Assembly (NCBI GenBank): GCA_963921195.1
Contig: OY992539.1
Coordinates: 153,854,162-153,918,161 of the forward strand
Length of the DNA: 64,000 nt
Reading direction: 5' to 3'
Source of the DNA: Pegoplata infirma
Lineage: Eukaryota > Arthropoda > Insecta > Diptera > Anthomyiidae
Made by a program: the position numbers and the translations under genes. This document shows, one piece after another, positions 23,461 through 34,554 of this stretch; within the stretch, counting starts at the first letter, position 1; every line of letters begins with the position of its first letter. Below the pieces are notes generated by a model. That model saw only the letters and a program-made list of their open reading frames with translations, had not been told where the DNA came from and did no database searches.

Positions 23461-23878
23461 TTTAAGTTATGACAGTAAAATTAACTTTAGCATTTTTTTT
23501 ATCTTACATTTATTTATCTTTTAAAAAACTAATTATTTATTTTTATTTATTAATTTATTTAAATTTTATTTCTCAATTTTCTTTTTACGATTTTATAACA
23601 AAAAAAAAAAAAACGAAGCACGCACACAAAAATACAAAATGAATATGGCGGTCTGTATTTGTTTTGTTTTTTGTTGTTGTTTTCTTTCGATAAATTTTTG
23701 TGCAAGTAATTTGCGTTATTGTGCAAGCTACTTGGTTATTTTACATAAAAAACTAATTATGTTACTTTAACATCGACAAGCATAATTTTAGCAAAAACTT
23801 GGTAAAAAATTTTTTTTGGTATGAAAAAAATTTTACCAAGTAGGATTGCTCAATCTGACACAGATTTTTTTTTGCGTG

Positions 23879-24519
23879 CACGCAACGAATGACGAATTCC
23901 GAAACACGTGTCGAGTAAGTCTTGCAAAATGACCAAACCAATCAATTTAAAACAAACAACTTTATAAAAAGTTTCTTGAAAATTTTTTGGTAAATAAAAA
24001 AAAAATTCTTAAATTAACGAAATTACATGTAAAAATTCTTTCTTGAGAATAAGAACAACGTTTTCAACGTTTTGACAGCAACATTTCCAAGCAATTAATT
24101 GTTTCTTCTTAACAAAGACTTATAAGATTTCATTCATTATTTACAGTGATTTTGTTTTAGGCTACGTTCACACTACAAGAACTTATGATGATATGTTGAG
24201 ATGATTTTTTTGGAGGACCACCTTCCCACATGTAAAAAAAAACTTATATCATCAAGCCTCAAATTTTATTTGATCCGATTAGCCTCAAATTTTAATTGAT
24301 TCTTAAAATAAATAAAAACCAAGAGAGAGCTTTTAAGTCGGCTGTGCCGAATTTTTATTACCCCAAATATGTAAAAAAATTATGAGAGTTATCATTATTG
24401 AAATTAATTCTTGATACCCACGACCACAAGGCATTTTCTAATCCCCTGGGTCGAAGCTCATTACTTTAAATTTTTTTTGACATAAAAATGTTTCATTTGT
24501 TTAACAAAACAACAAAAAA
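23879..24519. other. Intron stretch without a recognised gene
   Basis: AT-rich. GGCTACGTTCACACTAC at about 24160 looks like a transposon end but no partner was found. A partial fly repeat (AAGTCGGCTGTGCCGAAT) lies near 24335. Confidence 0.5.
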
Positions 24520-24774
24520 CACTCGCGGACGTATTTATCTCGTACAAGACATAAGCATGAGCACCCAAAGTAGTGCCGGTAAAGGTGTTAGCGTCGACGA
24601 GACTGCGGATAAAACTGCAGTCAAAAACATTCGTCCCTATTCGAAATATCCGCTTATATCAAGTTTTTTTACTCATAAGCTCAAACGAAGCTTATTTGTA
24701 TTACCACGTCATGAGTTAATGCGAATTGCTCGAGTAGGTGGAAAATTTCCCGCAAGTGGATTCCATCAATTGGC
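24520..24774 (+). pseudogene. 255 bp copy of E(bx) exon sequence inside an E(bx) intron
   Basis: This block repeats exon positions 12136-12390 in the same orientation, about 12.4 kb downstream. Base-by-base reading shows no difference and no indel over 255 bp. All 85 codons stay open, from GRIYLVQDISMSTQ to GGKFPASGFHQLA, and an in-frame ATG lies at 24488. There is no AG acceptor just upstream. At 24775 the copy runs straight into GGCCGAACGTTCGG, the palindrome array of a hAT-like end. I read it as a recently duplicated, non-functional exon fragment, possibly carried by a transposon. An assembly error would give the same picture. Confidence 0.85.
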
Positions 24775-24955
24775 CGAACGTTCGGTTACCGAACATCTAA
24801 ATTGGTGCTTAACTTCGTCCTCGCTATTAAATTTGAAAGTCAGAATAGTCTTCTATCGCCTAAACAAACAAACGGCCATCTGAAAATGCTGTTAAAAATG
24901 CTTGCAAATATTAATTTTTGGCCAATACCATTTTTGGCTGTTCGGTCGGACACTA
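24775..24955. mobile_element. hAT-like right end with GGCCGAA arrays, left end not found
   Basis: Starts with CGAACGTTCGGTTACCGAAC directly after the E(bx) fragment and ends TTCGGTCGGACACTA. The same terminal sequence occurs at 428. No matching TAGTGTCCGACCGAA start is visible upstream, so the left boundary, and whether the exon fragment lies inside the element, stay open. Confidence 0.5.
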
Positions 24956-25179
24956 ATACTTTCCATTTAAATTTCATTTCTTTTTTATTTTTGTATTCTA
25001 CATAAGGAAAAAAACTTTCGTAATCTAGTTTAATTTTAAAATTTAATTCGTAAATTAAAAAAAAATGTTTGTAAAATAAACGAAACTTCCGTTTCTTTGT
25101 CTCGTAAATTTTCGGAAATGTTTTCTATATGTTTTCTATTTGGTTAAAAAAAATTAATATCAATATTTTTCTTCACCAG

Positions 25180-25301
25180 ATATTGTCAACAAAAAACTTC
25201 CAGTAAAACAAGTAATGGCTCAACCAAATTCTCCTGGTGTAAAACAAATTACGGTCAAACAATTATCAAAGAATGCTGCTGGTGGTTCAACTGTACAAAA
25301 A
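25180..25301 (+). CDS. E(bx): E(bx) internal exon (short)
   Basis: A 122 bp exon isolated between two long introns. The acceptor is TTCTTCACCAG; the split codon becomes AAT, giving NIVNKKLPVKQVMAQPNSPG and then VKQITVKQLSKNAAGGSTVQ. The VKQI.VK..(S/T)KN pattern matches the family. The donor is AAA/GTAAGT at 25302. Phases fit both neighbours exactly (two bases in, none out). A 1.3 kb hAT-type element begins only 92 bp after the donor. Confidence 0.88.
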
Positions 25302-25393
25302 GTAAGTTTAATCGTAATAAATATATGTATGTGGATTAGAGTGGTCCAAAATGACGTTGTTATTAAAAACTTGCGCTCCACAAGGCTGCCCGT

Positions 25394-26717
25394 TAGAGGT
25401 GTCCTTAAAAACGAAAAATCACCTTTTCATACCTGGTAGGGTCCTATATTGTTCTTTAGTATCTAAAAATGAGTGAGCCAAAATTTGGGGACAATCGGCT
25501 AAAAATAACTCGTGCCGAAAATGGATTGAAATTTTGGGACATTCTTATAAGAACGAAAAACTCGTTTTTTCTAGTTTTTGGAAAAACATTGGTATTTGAT
25601 ATTTTTTGTTAAATTTTTTGTGAAATAATATGAAAATGGTACTAAATTACCTTTTCAAAACGACTAATAAAATTAAAATCGGATGAAAAATAAGCATCTT
25701 ACGCATACATGCCCCAGACCATTGTATGGTTTTTAGAGCCAGAATTTCAAAATTTTCCAAATTTTTAGGCAAAAAAATAGTAAAAATTTAATTTTACTTT
25801 ATGATCAAATTGAAAACATGTTTAAGATTAAAAATAGCAGATATGGTAGTCAAGCTTTTTTTTTATTTGGCGCGGGTAGTGATAAAATTTCCGCGGATTC
25901 CAAATAAAATGCGTTTTTCTACAATAATTAAACAAATTTTTTAAAATTTGTGCTCTATTGTGCGGATTGAAGTGTAAAGCGTAAATTCTGTAACTTTTGA
26001 GAAATCGGATATATGCAGATATTTTGTATTATAGAAATGTAAAACGTCTCAAATTTGTCATTTCACCTCGACGAAAAGGGGTTAAAGATGCCCGAATTCT
26101 CAAAAAATTTACAGAATTTTTGTATTTCACTTCGTATAATACAATACAGAAAATTGTTTCCCATATTTGCCAAATTATTTTAGAAAAACTTTTCTTTGGA
26201 ATCCGCGGAAATTATATCACTAACCACGCCAAATGAAAAAAAAAGTTAGACTACCATATCTGTTAGTTTTTATCTATAACATGTATTTAATATAATTATA
26301 AAGTAAAATTTAATTTTTTTTATTTTTTTGCCTAAAAATTTTGAAAATTTTCAAATTTTGGCTTTAAAAACCATGCAATGGTCAGGGGCATGTATGCGTA
26401 AAATGCTTATTTTTCATCCGATTTGAATTTCATTAAGCTTTTTGGAAAGGTAATTTATTACCATTTTCATATTACTTAACAAAAAAATTAACAAAAAATA
26501 GCATATACCAATATTTTTCAAAAAACTAAAAAAAACGTGTTTTTTCATCAGATAAGAGTGTCCCAAAACTTAAATCCATTTTCGGCACGAGTTATTTTTA
26601 TCCGATTGTCTCCAAATTTTGGCTCACTCATTTTTAGATACAAAACTACAATTTAGGACCCTACCACGTATTAAAAAGTGATTTTGAAAAATTGCCTTAG
26701 TCGTTAGGACACCTTTA
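25394..26717. mobile_element. Non-autonomous hAT-type element with long arms, copy 2
   Basis: 1324 bp, TAGAGGTGTCC to GGACACCTTTA, with an exact 8 bp duplication CTGCCCGT at 25386-25393 and 26718-26725. It is the same family as 14964-16285, inserted in the opposite direction. It starts 92 bp after an E(bx) donor site. Confidence 0.9.
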
Positions 26718-26994
26718 CTGCCCGTATGCTTGGTGTCTAACAACTCCCTGTGCAAAGTTTCCGGCGAATTCGTTAAGGTTTAGAGGTCGCTCACTTTGAC
26801 GACTTTCATAATTACCCAGCCAGAAATTGCCAACCGTTCCATAGAAAAAGTACTGGCAAAGTAATTTATTTTTTGTATAGAAAGCTCTTTTTAGTAAAGT
26901 ACTTGGTTTAACCGAATTTAGTACTTTGCCAGTTCTTTTTTACCAAACTAAAGACGGTTTCTTTATTTGAAATATTTTTTTTTTTAATAATTTA

Positions 26995-28570
26995 CCCGAG
27001 TAAAAATAAACATATATTACAATATATAACTTGATACAAACATATTAAATCATATATTATTATACATCGCGTGAGATCTTTTCTAAATTTTTTAAATGCA
27101 GTCATATGTAGTTATATATAATTTAATCATGATTCGGATTAAAAGGTGTACGGTTGATATAATTATATAAAATTATATGAGGGTCAATACAAAATTTGTT
27201 TTTCTGTATAATTTAACATAAAATTATATATAGCTTATGCTGTTCCATATAAAACTATATAAGTTTCCAATTAACCAAAAATTTTCTAAGTTTTTTAGAC
27301 AAAGTATAAGAAACTTTTTAAAATGTTCCTAAACATTTCTTGTTAGGGTTATGTATATCACCTATCTGGTTCGAAGCGTACCCAGACATTTAAATGTTTG
27401 CCCGAGTAAAAAAATTGATATGACACAATATATAATTTAATATGGGTTCGTGTCTATTTTGATATAATCTTATACGAAAAATGGTTTCATAAGATTTGAT
27501 CGAATAATATCTAATAATATCAGTTTATATAACTTTATATCGGCTTTGATACGAGTTTTGGTCTAATCCAATGATATAAAATTATATCCAATTATATTAA
27601 AATTTATACAATTTTATAAATCGGATGTTTTTTTTTTAGTTTTTAATAAAAAGTTGAAAAATTAAAATAATAAAAATAAGTTGTTCTTTGAAAAAAATTT
27701 GGAAAAATTTCAAAAAATGTAGTTATGTTAAATTTTATATAAAACACTTAGAAAATATTTTCAAAAAAATTTGTCCTTGGAAAAAACTTAGAAAAATTTG
27801 AAAAAATGGAGTTATATAAAATTTTATATAAAACACTTAGAAAATATTTGCGATAAAAATATGTTCCTTGAAAAAAACTTAGAAAAAATTTAAAAGATGG
27901 AGTCATGTAAAATTTTATATAAAACACTTAGAAAATATTCGTGATAAAAAAGTGGTGCTTGGAAAAATCTTAGAAAAATAAAAAAATATGAAGTCATATG
28001 AAATTTTATACAAAACACTTTGAAAATATTTGCGATAAAAATATGTTCTTGGAAAACACTTAAAAAAATTAAAAAATAATGGAGGCATATAAAATTTTAT
28101 ATAAAACACTTAGAAATTTGAAATGATGCATGGGACCAGATGTTAAAACATATAGTTATGTATGGCGATATCTTAAAAAAATCCCACATCAAAATTTATT
28201 ATATAAATTTATCTTGCAATACATAGTGTCACACATGATCATATATCAAATAATATGACTATATAAAAGTATATAAGATCATATTAAATTATTTTTACTC
28301 GGGTGGTGAATGTATCGTTGACCTCTGGTGTATCTCAACCCAAACCAAAAAACACCAGGATTTTATATTTTTTTATGCAATTAGATCTAATTAGATCCAC
28401 CAATATATGGCAATGTCTGGTCAAAACTCGGATGAAATCAAATCATATTTTATACAAGTTGATCTTTTTTAATGCAAACACATCCACCATTATTCGGATC
28501 AAATTGCGTTTAAATATATATTGTGTTACATATCATTATATATTGCATCATATCAAAATTTTTACTCGGG
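26995..28570. mobile_element. CCCGAG-type element, copy d, split by another CCCGAG-type element
   Basis: The body of copies b/c runs from 26995 to 27400 and resumes at 28304 to 28570. Comparison with copy c (GTTTGGTGAATG) shows the insertion doubled TG. Confidence 0.85.
27401..28303. mobile_element. CCCGAG-type element inserted in copy d
   Basis: 903 bp, CCCGAGTAAAAAAATTG to ATTTTTACTCGGG, flanked by TG duplicated from the target. The inside has about five ~120 bp diverged units with AAAACACTT(A/T)GAAAATATT. No coding potential. Confidence 0.85.
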
Positions 28571-30073
28571 GAGTAAAAAAGATTATATATGTTTATATTT
28601 AATTATATAAAGACATCATATATATTCATATAGAATTTGATGCGAAAAATGAGTCGATAAAACCATATAAAGTTGCATTAAATTTTATATAATTTGATGT
28701 GATTTTAATATAATTTTATATGATTTGATGCGAAAATATATATAATTAAATAAAAAAAAAATCCAAAAAAAAACCCCAAAAAAAAATTATATTAAATTAT
28801 ATATAAAGAACTTAGATTTTTTTTCATAAATTTTGCATTATATATAATAACATATAAAATTTTTAAAACAAATGTTTAAGGTTTAGGTTTGGAACTTAAA
28901 AAAAAAAAAATTCTGGACTCCCGAGTAAAAAAGATTATATATGTTTATATTTAATTATATAAAGACATCATATATATTCATATAGAATTTGATGCGAAAA
29001 ATGAGTCGATAAAACCATATAAAGTTGCATTAAATTTGATATAATTTGATGTGATTTTAATATAATTTTATATGATTTGATGCGAAAATTGGCCCGTTTT
29101 TTAGAAAAATTTATGCAATTATATATAATTAAATAAAAAAAAATCCAAAAAAAATCCCAAAAAAAAATTATATTAAATTATATATAAAGAACTTAGATTT
29201 TTTTCATAAATTTTGCATTATATATAATAACATATAAAATTTTTAAAACAAATGTTTAAGGTTTAGGTTTGGAACTTAAAAAAAAAATTTTTCTGGACTT
29301 AGAAAAATTTTCAAAAGTTATATCAAATTATATATAAAGGACTTAGATTTTTTTTTTTAATTTTACTCATATAAGATTACATATGATTCAGAAAAAAGTT
29401 GCATAAAGTTTTATATAAAATTTCTTCAAATATTTTGTTATATTAAATTATATAAAAAAACAGACAGAATTTTATATTTCATATGTAATTATATAAACTA
29501 ACTTTAATCATATGTTATTATGTATAACTTAACATTTTCTTTTATATAATTTTATATAAGAAAAAAATACGAAGTGTAAATATATATAATCTTATATGAT
29601 AGCAAAACAATTTACGTATAAATTTATCAAATAATATATGTTTATATAAAAATAAGTAAAATTATATATAATCTTTTTTACTCGGGCTTAGAAAAATTTT
29701 CAAAAGTTATATCAAATTATATATAAAGGACTTAGATTTTTTTTAATTTTACTCATATAAGATTACATATGATTCAGAAAAAAGTTGCATAAAGTTTTAT
29801 ATAAAATGTCTTCAAATATTTTGTTATATTAAATTATATAAAAAAACAGAAAGAATTTTATATTTCATATGTAATTATATAAACTAACTTTAATCATATG
29901 TTATTATGTATAACTTAACATTTTCTTTTATATAATTTTATATAAGAAAAAAATACGAAGTGCAAATATATATAATCTTATATGATAGCAAAACAATTTA
30001 CGTATAAATTTATCAAATAATATATGTTTATATAAAAATAAGTAAAATTATATATAATCTTTTTTACTCGGGT
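28571..30073. mobile_element. CCCGAG-type element inserted into a copy of itself (A-AB-B)
   Basis: 28571-28920 repeats 28921-29295 and 29695-30073 repeats 29297-29693. The arrangement is A, then complete A-B with its own CCCGAG/CTCGGG ends (28922-29693), then B. At the junctions GGACT/CTTAG versus the unbroken GGACTTAG shows CT duplicated. Confidence 0.85.
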
Positions 30074-30550
30074 TACAAAAATATCGGCTTTTACAGGTTG
30101 GAAAAACTCGGTTTTTTAAAAAAGTCGAATTTTCGAAAATTGACAGTCGAATTTTTAGAAAAGTCGAATTTTTGTTGCAAACCCGGATATTAAAAAAAAA
30201 TATTTTGAAAATATTCTATTTATTTAAAATTATTTTTATATACTGTATTTCTAATATAAAACACCCCAAAATAGCGCCAAAAATATGTCGAAATAACGTT
30301 ACCAGTGTTGTCTTTCAACACCATCCTAAGGTCATAAACTTATTATTACAATGTAATTTTAATCCAGTAAATTCCATTTTTTGGTGTTGTGACGACGTCG
30401 GAAACAAAAGTCAGGCGATTGTTTTTTGGCGTTATCATTTCAATGTTATAGTAACACCATAAATTTTGTAAATAGGATCTCATTTTGGTGTTGGAATGCC
30501 CTCCGCCAACTCTATTCTGACGTTATTCCGATTGCATTTTTCTGTCTGGG

Positions 30551-31387
30551 TAGTGAATTTACCTGGAAAAAATTAATAGATACGAAATGCCTAAAATGAT
30601 TGGATAATGGGTACGAGTGCCAACTGTACGTTTTCTGAACGAAAACACATTTTTAGCTTAAAAACGTGCGGAATATAAATGATGTAAAGTGTAAAGGAAT
30701 TTGAACAAATTCTTGGTTGGCATTCAAAAAAGACCCCTTTTTGTCATATTATGAACTTGAAAATGAGTTTTCTTCAGTGAATTGCTTTAAATATTTTGTT
30801 CTTGGAACACTTTATTACTCCATGTCTTTATCAAAGTATCAAAAAGTATTTTTTTTTTCGACTCACGTGTCAACTTTTGTGTTTTTTATAATTTTATTAT
30901 AAAAACAACAAATACGGCTTATAGCAAATATATTTAAGTAAAGCCATAATTAGATAAGAAGTGAGGTAGTGAAGCAGTGTAGATAATTTTAAAATTTGTG
31001 TGTTCTTTATATGTATTAAATTTTTCCATAGGACTAAAAAGTATGTCAAAATTCAATGCGGATAAAGAACACAGAGATTTAAATTGTCACATAAGGCTCT
31101 ACCTCACTACCTCACTTCTAAACTAATTATGGATTAACTTTCACAAAAAAAAAGTTCGTTGAATTTGTGAAAACTCGATTTTTGACAATTGTTTTAGTAA
31201 ATTTTTGTTATGTGCTCACAAAAGCGTTAAATTCATTATCAACATTGAAGACATGCCCCTCTGTTTCTGTATGACGAACGAACGACATACAGAAACTGGG
31301 GGTTATTTTTTTTATTTTTGTCAATGAAACGAATTACTAAGCGATGTGTGGGTTTTCTTTTAATATAATACGTGTCACATATTTCAG
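30551..31387. other. Intron stretch with a small inverted-repeat element
   Basis: About 30944-31133 is bounded by CCATAATTAG and CTAATTATGG, with GAAGTGAGGTAGTG mirrored as CACTACCTCACTTC. A partial relative is at 32905-33060. The rest shows nothing recognisable. Confidence 0.6.
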
Positions 31388-32419
31388 ATTGTTACACCAG
31401 TCAGGGCTGCACCTAAAGTAGGAACTGCAATTACAAATCAACAAGTGACCAATTCACCTAATCTACAGAAAGTTGTCCCTAATGTTGTATCGGCCGTAGC
31501 AAATAATACAAAAATAATTTCTAATAACCAGGGACTCCAACAACTGATTGTTCAACCAGGACAAAAACTTCTGGTGGGTCAAAACTCTCAAGGCCAGAAG
31601 GTCATAATTCAGCAAGCACAACAGTCTACCACACCCATGACAGGACAACAAGTTACAAACGCTATTCAAGCAGTCATTCCACAGCAAACGAGTAACACCA
31701 ATATTTCTCAACAACAAGTTGCCGTTAATCAAATTTGTGGAAGTGGTAATCAGGTGACTACAGGACAACAGCAACAACCGCAAAAAGTAATACAACAAAT
31801 TGTCAATACAAGCAATGTACAACAACATATTATGGTTGGTGGTCAAAGAATTATACTCAGCCCTGGACAAACAATCGTAACGCAACGGTCTCTACCAGCT
31901 CCAAACTCAGCAGTGCAAGTAATTCAGTCTCCTACAACGCAAGTGGGTACGTTACAAAAAGCGACACCTCAACCAACGTCGAACGTACAAGTACAACAAA
32001 ATTTACAGAATCAAAAAGTTGTTAAGCAGTTTGTCGTCCAACAGCAACAGTCAACTTTAACAACGAATGTTTCGAATGTAGTTGATGGTCAAAATAATCA
32101 AAATGTGTTTAAAACCCAACAAACTTTTAATAATACTGCTACAACAACTAGCTCGTCCACTCATATAACAAGTAACCATCAACAAATCATAGTGCAGAAT
32201 TCTACCTTAGCTCAACAACTAGCCCAGGGTAAACTACAAGTAGCCACAATCAATGGACAACAAGTTATAATTAAGCCTTTGGGAAACAACCAAGCTCAAA
32301 TCGTAGCTCATATAAAGACACAAAGTGATGGCAACGCTCATATTGTAACGAATACACCTATTGAAAATCAAACGTCTCCCACAAAATCTGTTATGCAGCA
32401 GACCGTTCCAAATGCACAA
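31388..32419 (+). CDS. E(bx): E(bx) internal exon, Gln-rich region
   Basis: A 1032 bp exon in frame throughout. The acceptor ATATTTCAG ends at 31387. The encoded protein is Gln/Asn/Thr/Val-rich with recognisable family blocks: KLLVGQNSQGQKVII, KVIQQIVNTSNVQQHIMVGG, QRIILSPGQTIVTQR, NSTLAQQLAQGKLQVATING and KPLGNNQAQIVAHIK. Such low-complexity stretches are usual in the middle of NURF301. The donor CACAA/GTAATA at 32420 has a weaker +4/+5 than the other junctions, but reading through gives a stop after three codons and the next exon continues the frame. Confidence 0.93.
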
Positions 32420-32481
32420 GTAATATTTTAACTCTTTTTTTTATATTATAGTGCTTTTGAACATAAATATTTTTTTTGTAG

Positions 32482-32788
32482 GATACCCAATCTCTACATG
32501 TTTCCTCTCAGCAGCAGCAAGTAGTCACACAACAGCAGCAAGTGGTAACACAACAGCAGCAAGTGGTAACACAACAGCAGCAAGTACAGACCAACAATCA
32601 ACCAATGTCAATAGAGGAGAGTTTGTTGCAAGGACAACCACCCGGTACCGTTATTAAATGTGTTACTGCTCAAGTAATTCAAACAGAGCAAGGACCTCGC
32701 ATTGTGTTGCAAGGTCTCGTTGGAAACGATTTTACACAACAGCAACTAGCACTTGTACAACAACAGGTTAAGCAACAGTTGTTAAAAG
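32482..32788 (+). CDS. E(bx): E(bx) internal exon with coding QVVTQQQ repeat
   Basis: A 62 bp intron precedes it; the acceptor is TTTTTTTGTAG. The exon opens with a Gln-rich run made of three 21 bp units, then gives the conserved block MSIEESLLQGQPPGTVIKCV and TAQVIQTEQGPRIVLQGLVG followed by NDFTQQQLALVQQQVKQQLL. The donor AAAAG/GTATGT is at 32789 and leaves one base of a codon, which the exon at 43099 completes. Confidence 0.92.
32521..32583 (+). repeat. In-frame 21 bp minisatellite, three units
   Basis: Three consecutive 21 bp units (32521-32541, 32542-32562, 32563-32583), each encoding VVTQQQQ. The second and third are identical and the first differs at a few bases. The unit is a multiple of three, so changes in copy number keep the E(bx) frame. 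Confidence 0.95.
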
Positions 32789-32904
32789 GTATGTATGTTA
32801 TTATTTATTTACATATTTATTTATTCATTTGTAATACAATAAGCTTAAGCAGCCATGGACTTGGAAATGGGACACATGTATGTGGGTCAAATCAAAAATG
32901 TTAA

Positions 32905-33060
32905 GCCATAATTAGTGTAGATGTGAGGTGGTGAAGTTGTGAGGAAGATTCTTATATAAAAAACGAGTGTAGATAATTTTTAAATTTGTTTGTTCTTCAT
33001 ACGCATTGAATTTTGACATAATACTAAAAAATAGAGCGTGGTAAAATTATTCTATTCTGA
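32905..33060. repeat. Partial copy of the CCATAATTAG element
   Basis: GCCATAATTAG, GTGAGGTGGTGAAG and AGTGTAGATAATTTTTAAATT match 30943-31020 with changes. It has no mirrored right end. Confidence 0.55.
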
Positions 33061-33115
33061 ACAGATTTTGTTTACGTCTCTCTGCTTTTGAGTCTTATAG
33101 AAAAATTTGTATATA

Positions 33116-33633
33116 CCCAGTCAGAAAAATACAAACGGGCCAACGTTGGAATGAAGTTGGCGGCGACGGTACCAACGTTGGCGAATCATACCCGTTTCTA
33201 AGTCTACGACGTCATTCCGACGTTGAAATGATAACAGTGGCCAACGATCGCTCGACTTTTGTTTTAACGTTGGGTTAACATTGATTTTACAAATTTACGA
33301 CATTGGATTTAACTTTTGCTTAGGGATGTATTGAAAATCTCGATGTCGTGCTTTTTAGTTACCATTTTGTACAAATTGGTTGAAAAAGCAACTACTTAAG
33401 TGTTCACTTAGATTAAAGAGTTGAGGTCTATGTAAATCGAAAACTTTTTAAAAAAATAAAAATGTTAAACTTTTAAATTATAATCTATAGTGTAGTGTTT
33501 TATGTAAACACAAAGTTGTGCCAACACAATATTTTTAGTAAAACTGTTTTACATTATACAATGTTGTATTTTTGGCTAGCCCGATATTGTACCAACACAA
33601 AATTTTTGGTACGGTTGGCAATTTCTGACTGGG
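33116..33633. mobile_element. CCCAG-type element with CCAACGTTGG palindromes
   Basis: 518 bp, from CCCAGTCAGAAAAATACAAA to GGCAATTTCTGACTGGG, TA on both sides. It carries GGCCAACGTTGG and GTTGGCG motifs near the left end and shows both end types of the family. No coding potential. Confidence 0.78.
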
Positions 33634-33639
33634 TATATA

Positions 33640-33889
33640 CCCAAAATGGTAACTAAAAAGCACGACATCGAGATTTTCAATACATCCCTAAGCAAAAGTT
33701 AAATCCAATGTCGTAAATTTGTAAAATCAATGTTAACCCAACGTTAAAACAAAAGTCGAGCGATCGTTGGCCACTGTTATCATTTCAACCTCGGAATGAC
33801 GTCGTAGACTTAGAAACGGGTATGATTCGCCAACGTTGGTACCGTCGCCGTCATTCCAACGTTGGGCCGTTTGTATTTTTCTGACTGGG
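33640..33889. mobile_element. Second, shortened CCCAG-type element in opposite orientation
   Basis: 250 bp mirror of 33116-33370, starting CCCAAAATGG and ending TTTTTCTGACTGGG, TA on both sides. It lies 6 bp from its neighbour, so the pair forms a large hairpin. Confidence 0.75.
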
Positions 33890-34554
33890 TATTTACTAAG
33901 GATTATTTATTTCGTATCTTAATAAAAGAGCACGAACAAAGAAAAAGTAAGAAGTTTTTATTAATTAAGTACTATTAATTGTAAAACTTCTAATTCCAGG
34001 GTCATGCCGTTTTATAAGCGGACAAAACACATAACACATAATTTTACAAACAATTTTAAAATGCGAAAAAGCAGCGTTTAAATTACTACGAAGAAAGTAG
34101 CTTAAACAACCAAAATTGACGATACAATATGTAAATCATTCAATTGCTATAACTACAAATACTTGCACATTTATGTTTTTGTAGCGAGAGCTTGCGATTG
34201 TTTTTAGAAATGAATAAGTAGCAAATAAAACAAAAAACATTAGAATTGTGTAGCCTACAAATTATTTTTGGTAGCCTACATGTAGCCTACAAATTATTTT
34301 TGGTAGCCTACAAATATTCTTTTGGTAGCCAACAAAGAGAAAATTTAATAAAACTATAACACACACACATAACACACACACACTTATCTTGTTTAACGTA
34401 ACTGTTTTATTTTAATGTGCATAAAGAATAGGGTTGAATTGTTTTAATGTAAAATTATCATTCACATCTCATCCTTCTTTTTACACTTCAAATTTGTTTG
34501 AGACAAAAAAAAACTTTGGCAAACATTGTTGTGGTTTACCATTGTCATTAAAAG
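33890..34554. other. Intron stretch with short tandem repeats
   Basis: 34247-34330 has four to five units of GTAGCCTACAAATTATTTTTG. An AC-rich microsatellite lies at 34358-34383. Nothing else is recognised. Confidence 0.7.

Larger units (their letters stand above)
20802..23878. mobile_element. CACGC-ended inverted-repeat element, 3.1 kb
   Basis: CACGCAAAAAAAAATCTGTG at 20802 is mirrored by CACAGATTTTTTTTTGCGTG ending 23878; CA adjoins both ends. Inner zones share TTTTACCAAG/GCAAAAACTTGGTAAAA motifs. The inside holds a tandem duplication, a 972 bp insertion and a three-fold repeat, but no protein gene. Superfamily unknown. Confidence 0.7.
26815..30550. mobile_element. CCCAG-type element enlarged by CCCGAG-type insertions
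   Basis: Left end CCCAGCCAGAAATTGCCAAC at 26815, right end GCATTTTTCTGTCTGGG at 30550, TA on both sides. The remaining own sequence is 26815-26994 (AGTACTTTGCCAG motifs) and about 30074-30550. Everything between is CCCGAG-type. Confidence 0.7.

Noticed and set aside
24488..24883. Open frame of 131 codons starting with ATG and containing E(bx) sequence
   Set aside because: It is the 255 bp exon copy plus chance extensions; no splice acceptor, no promoter signal and no conserved sequence outside the copied part.
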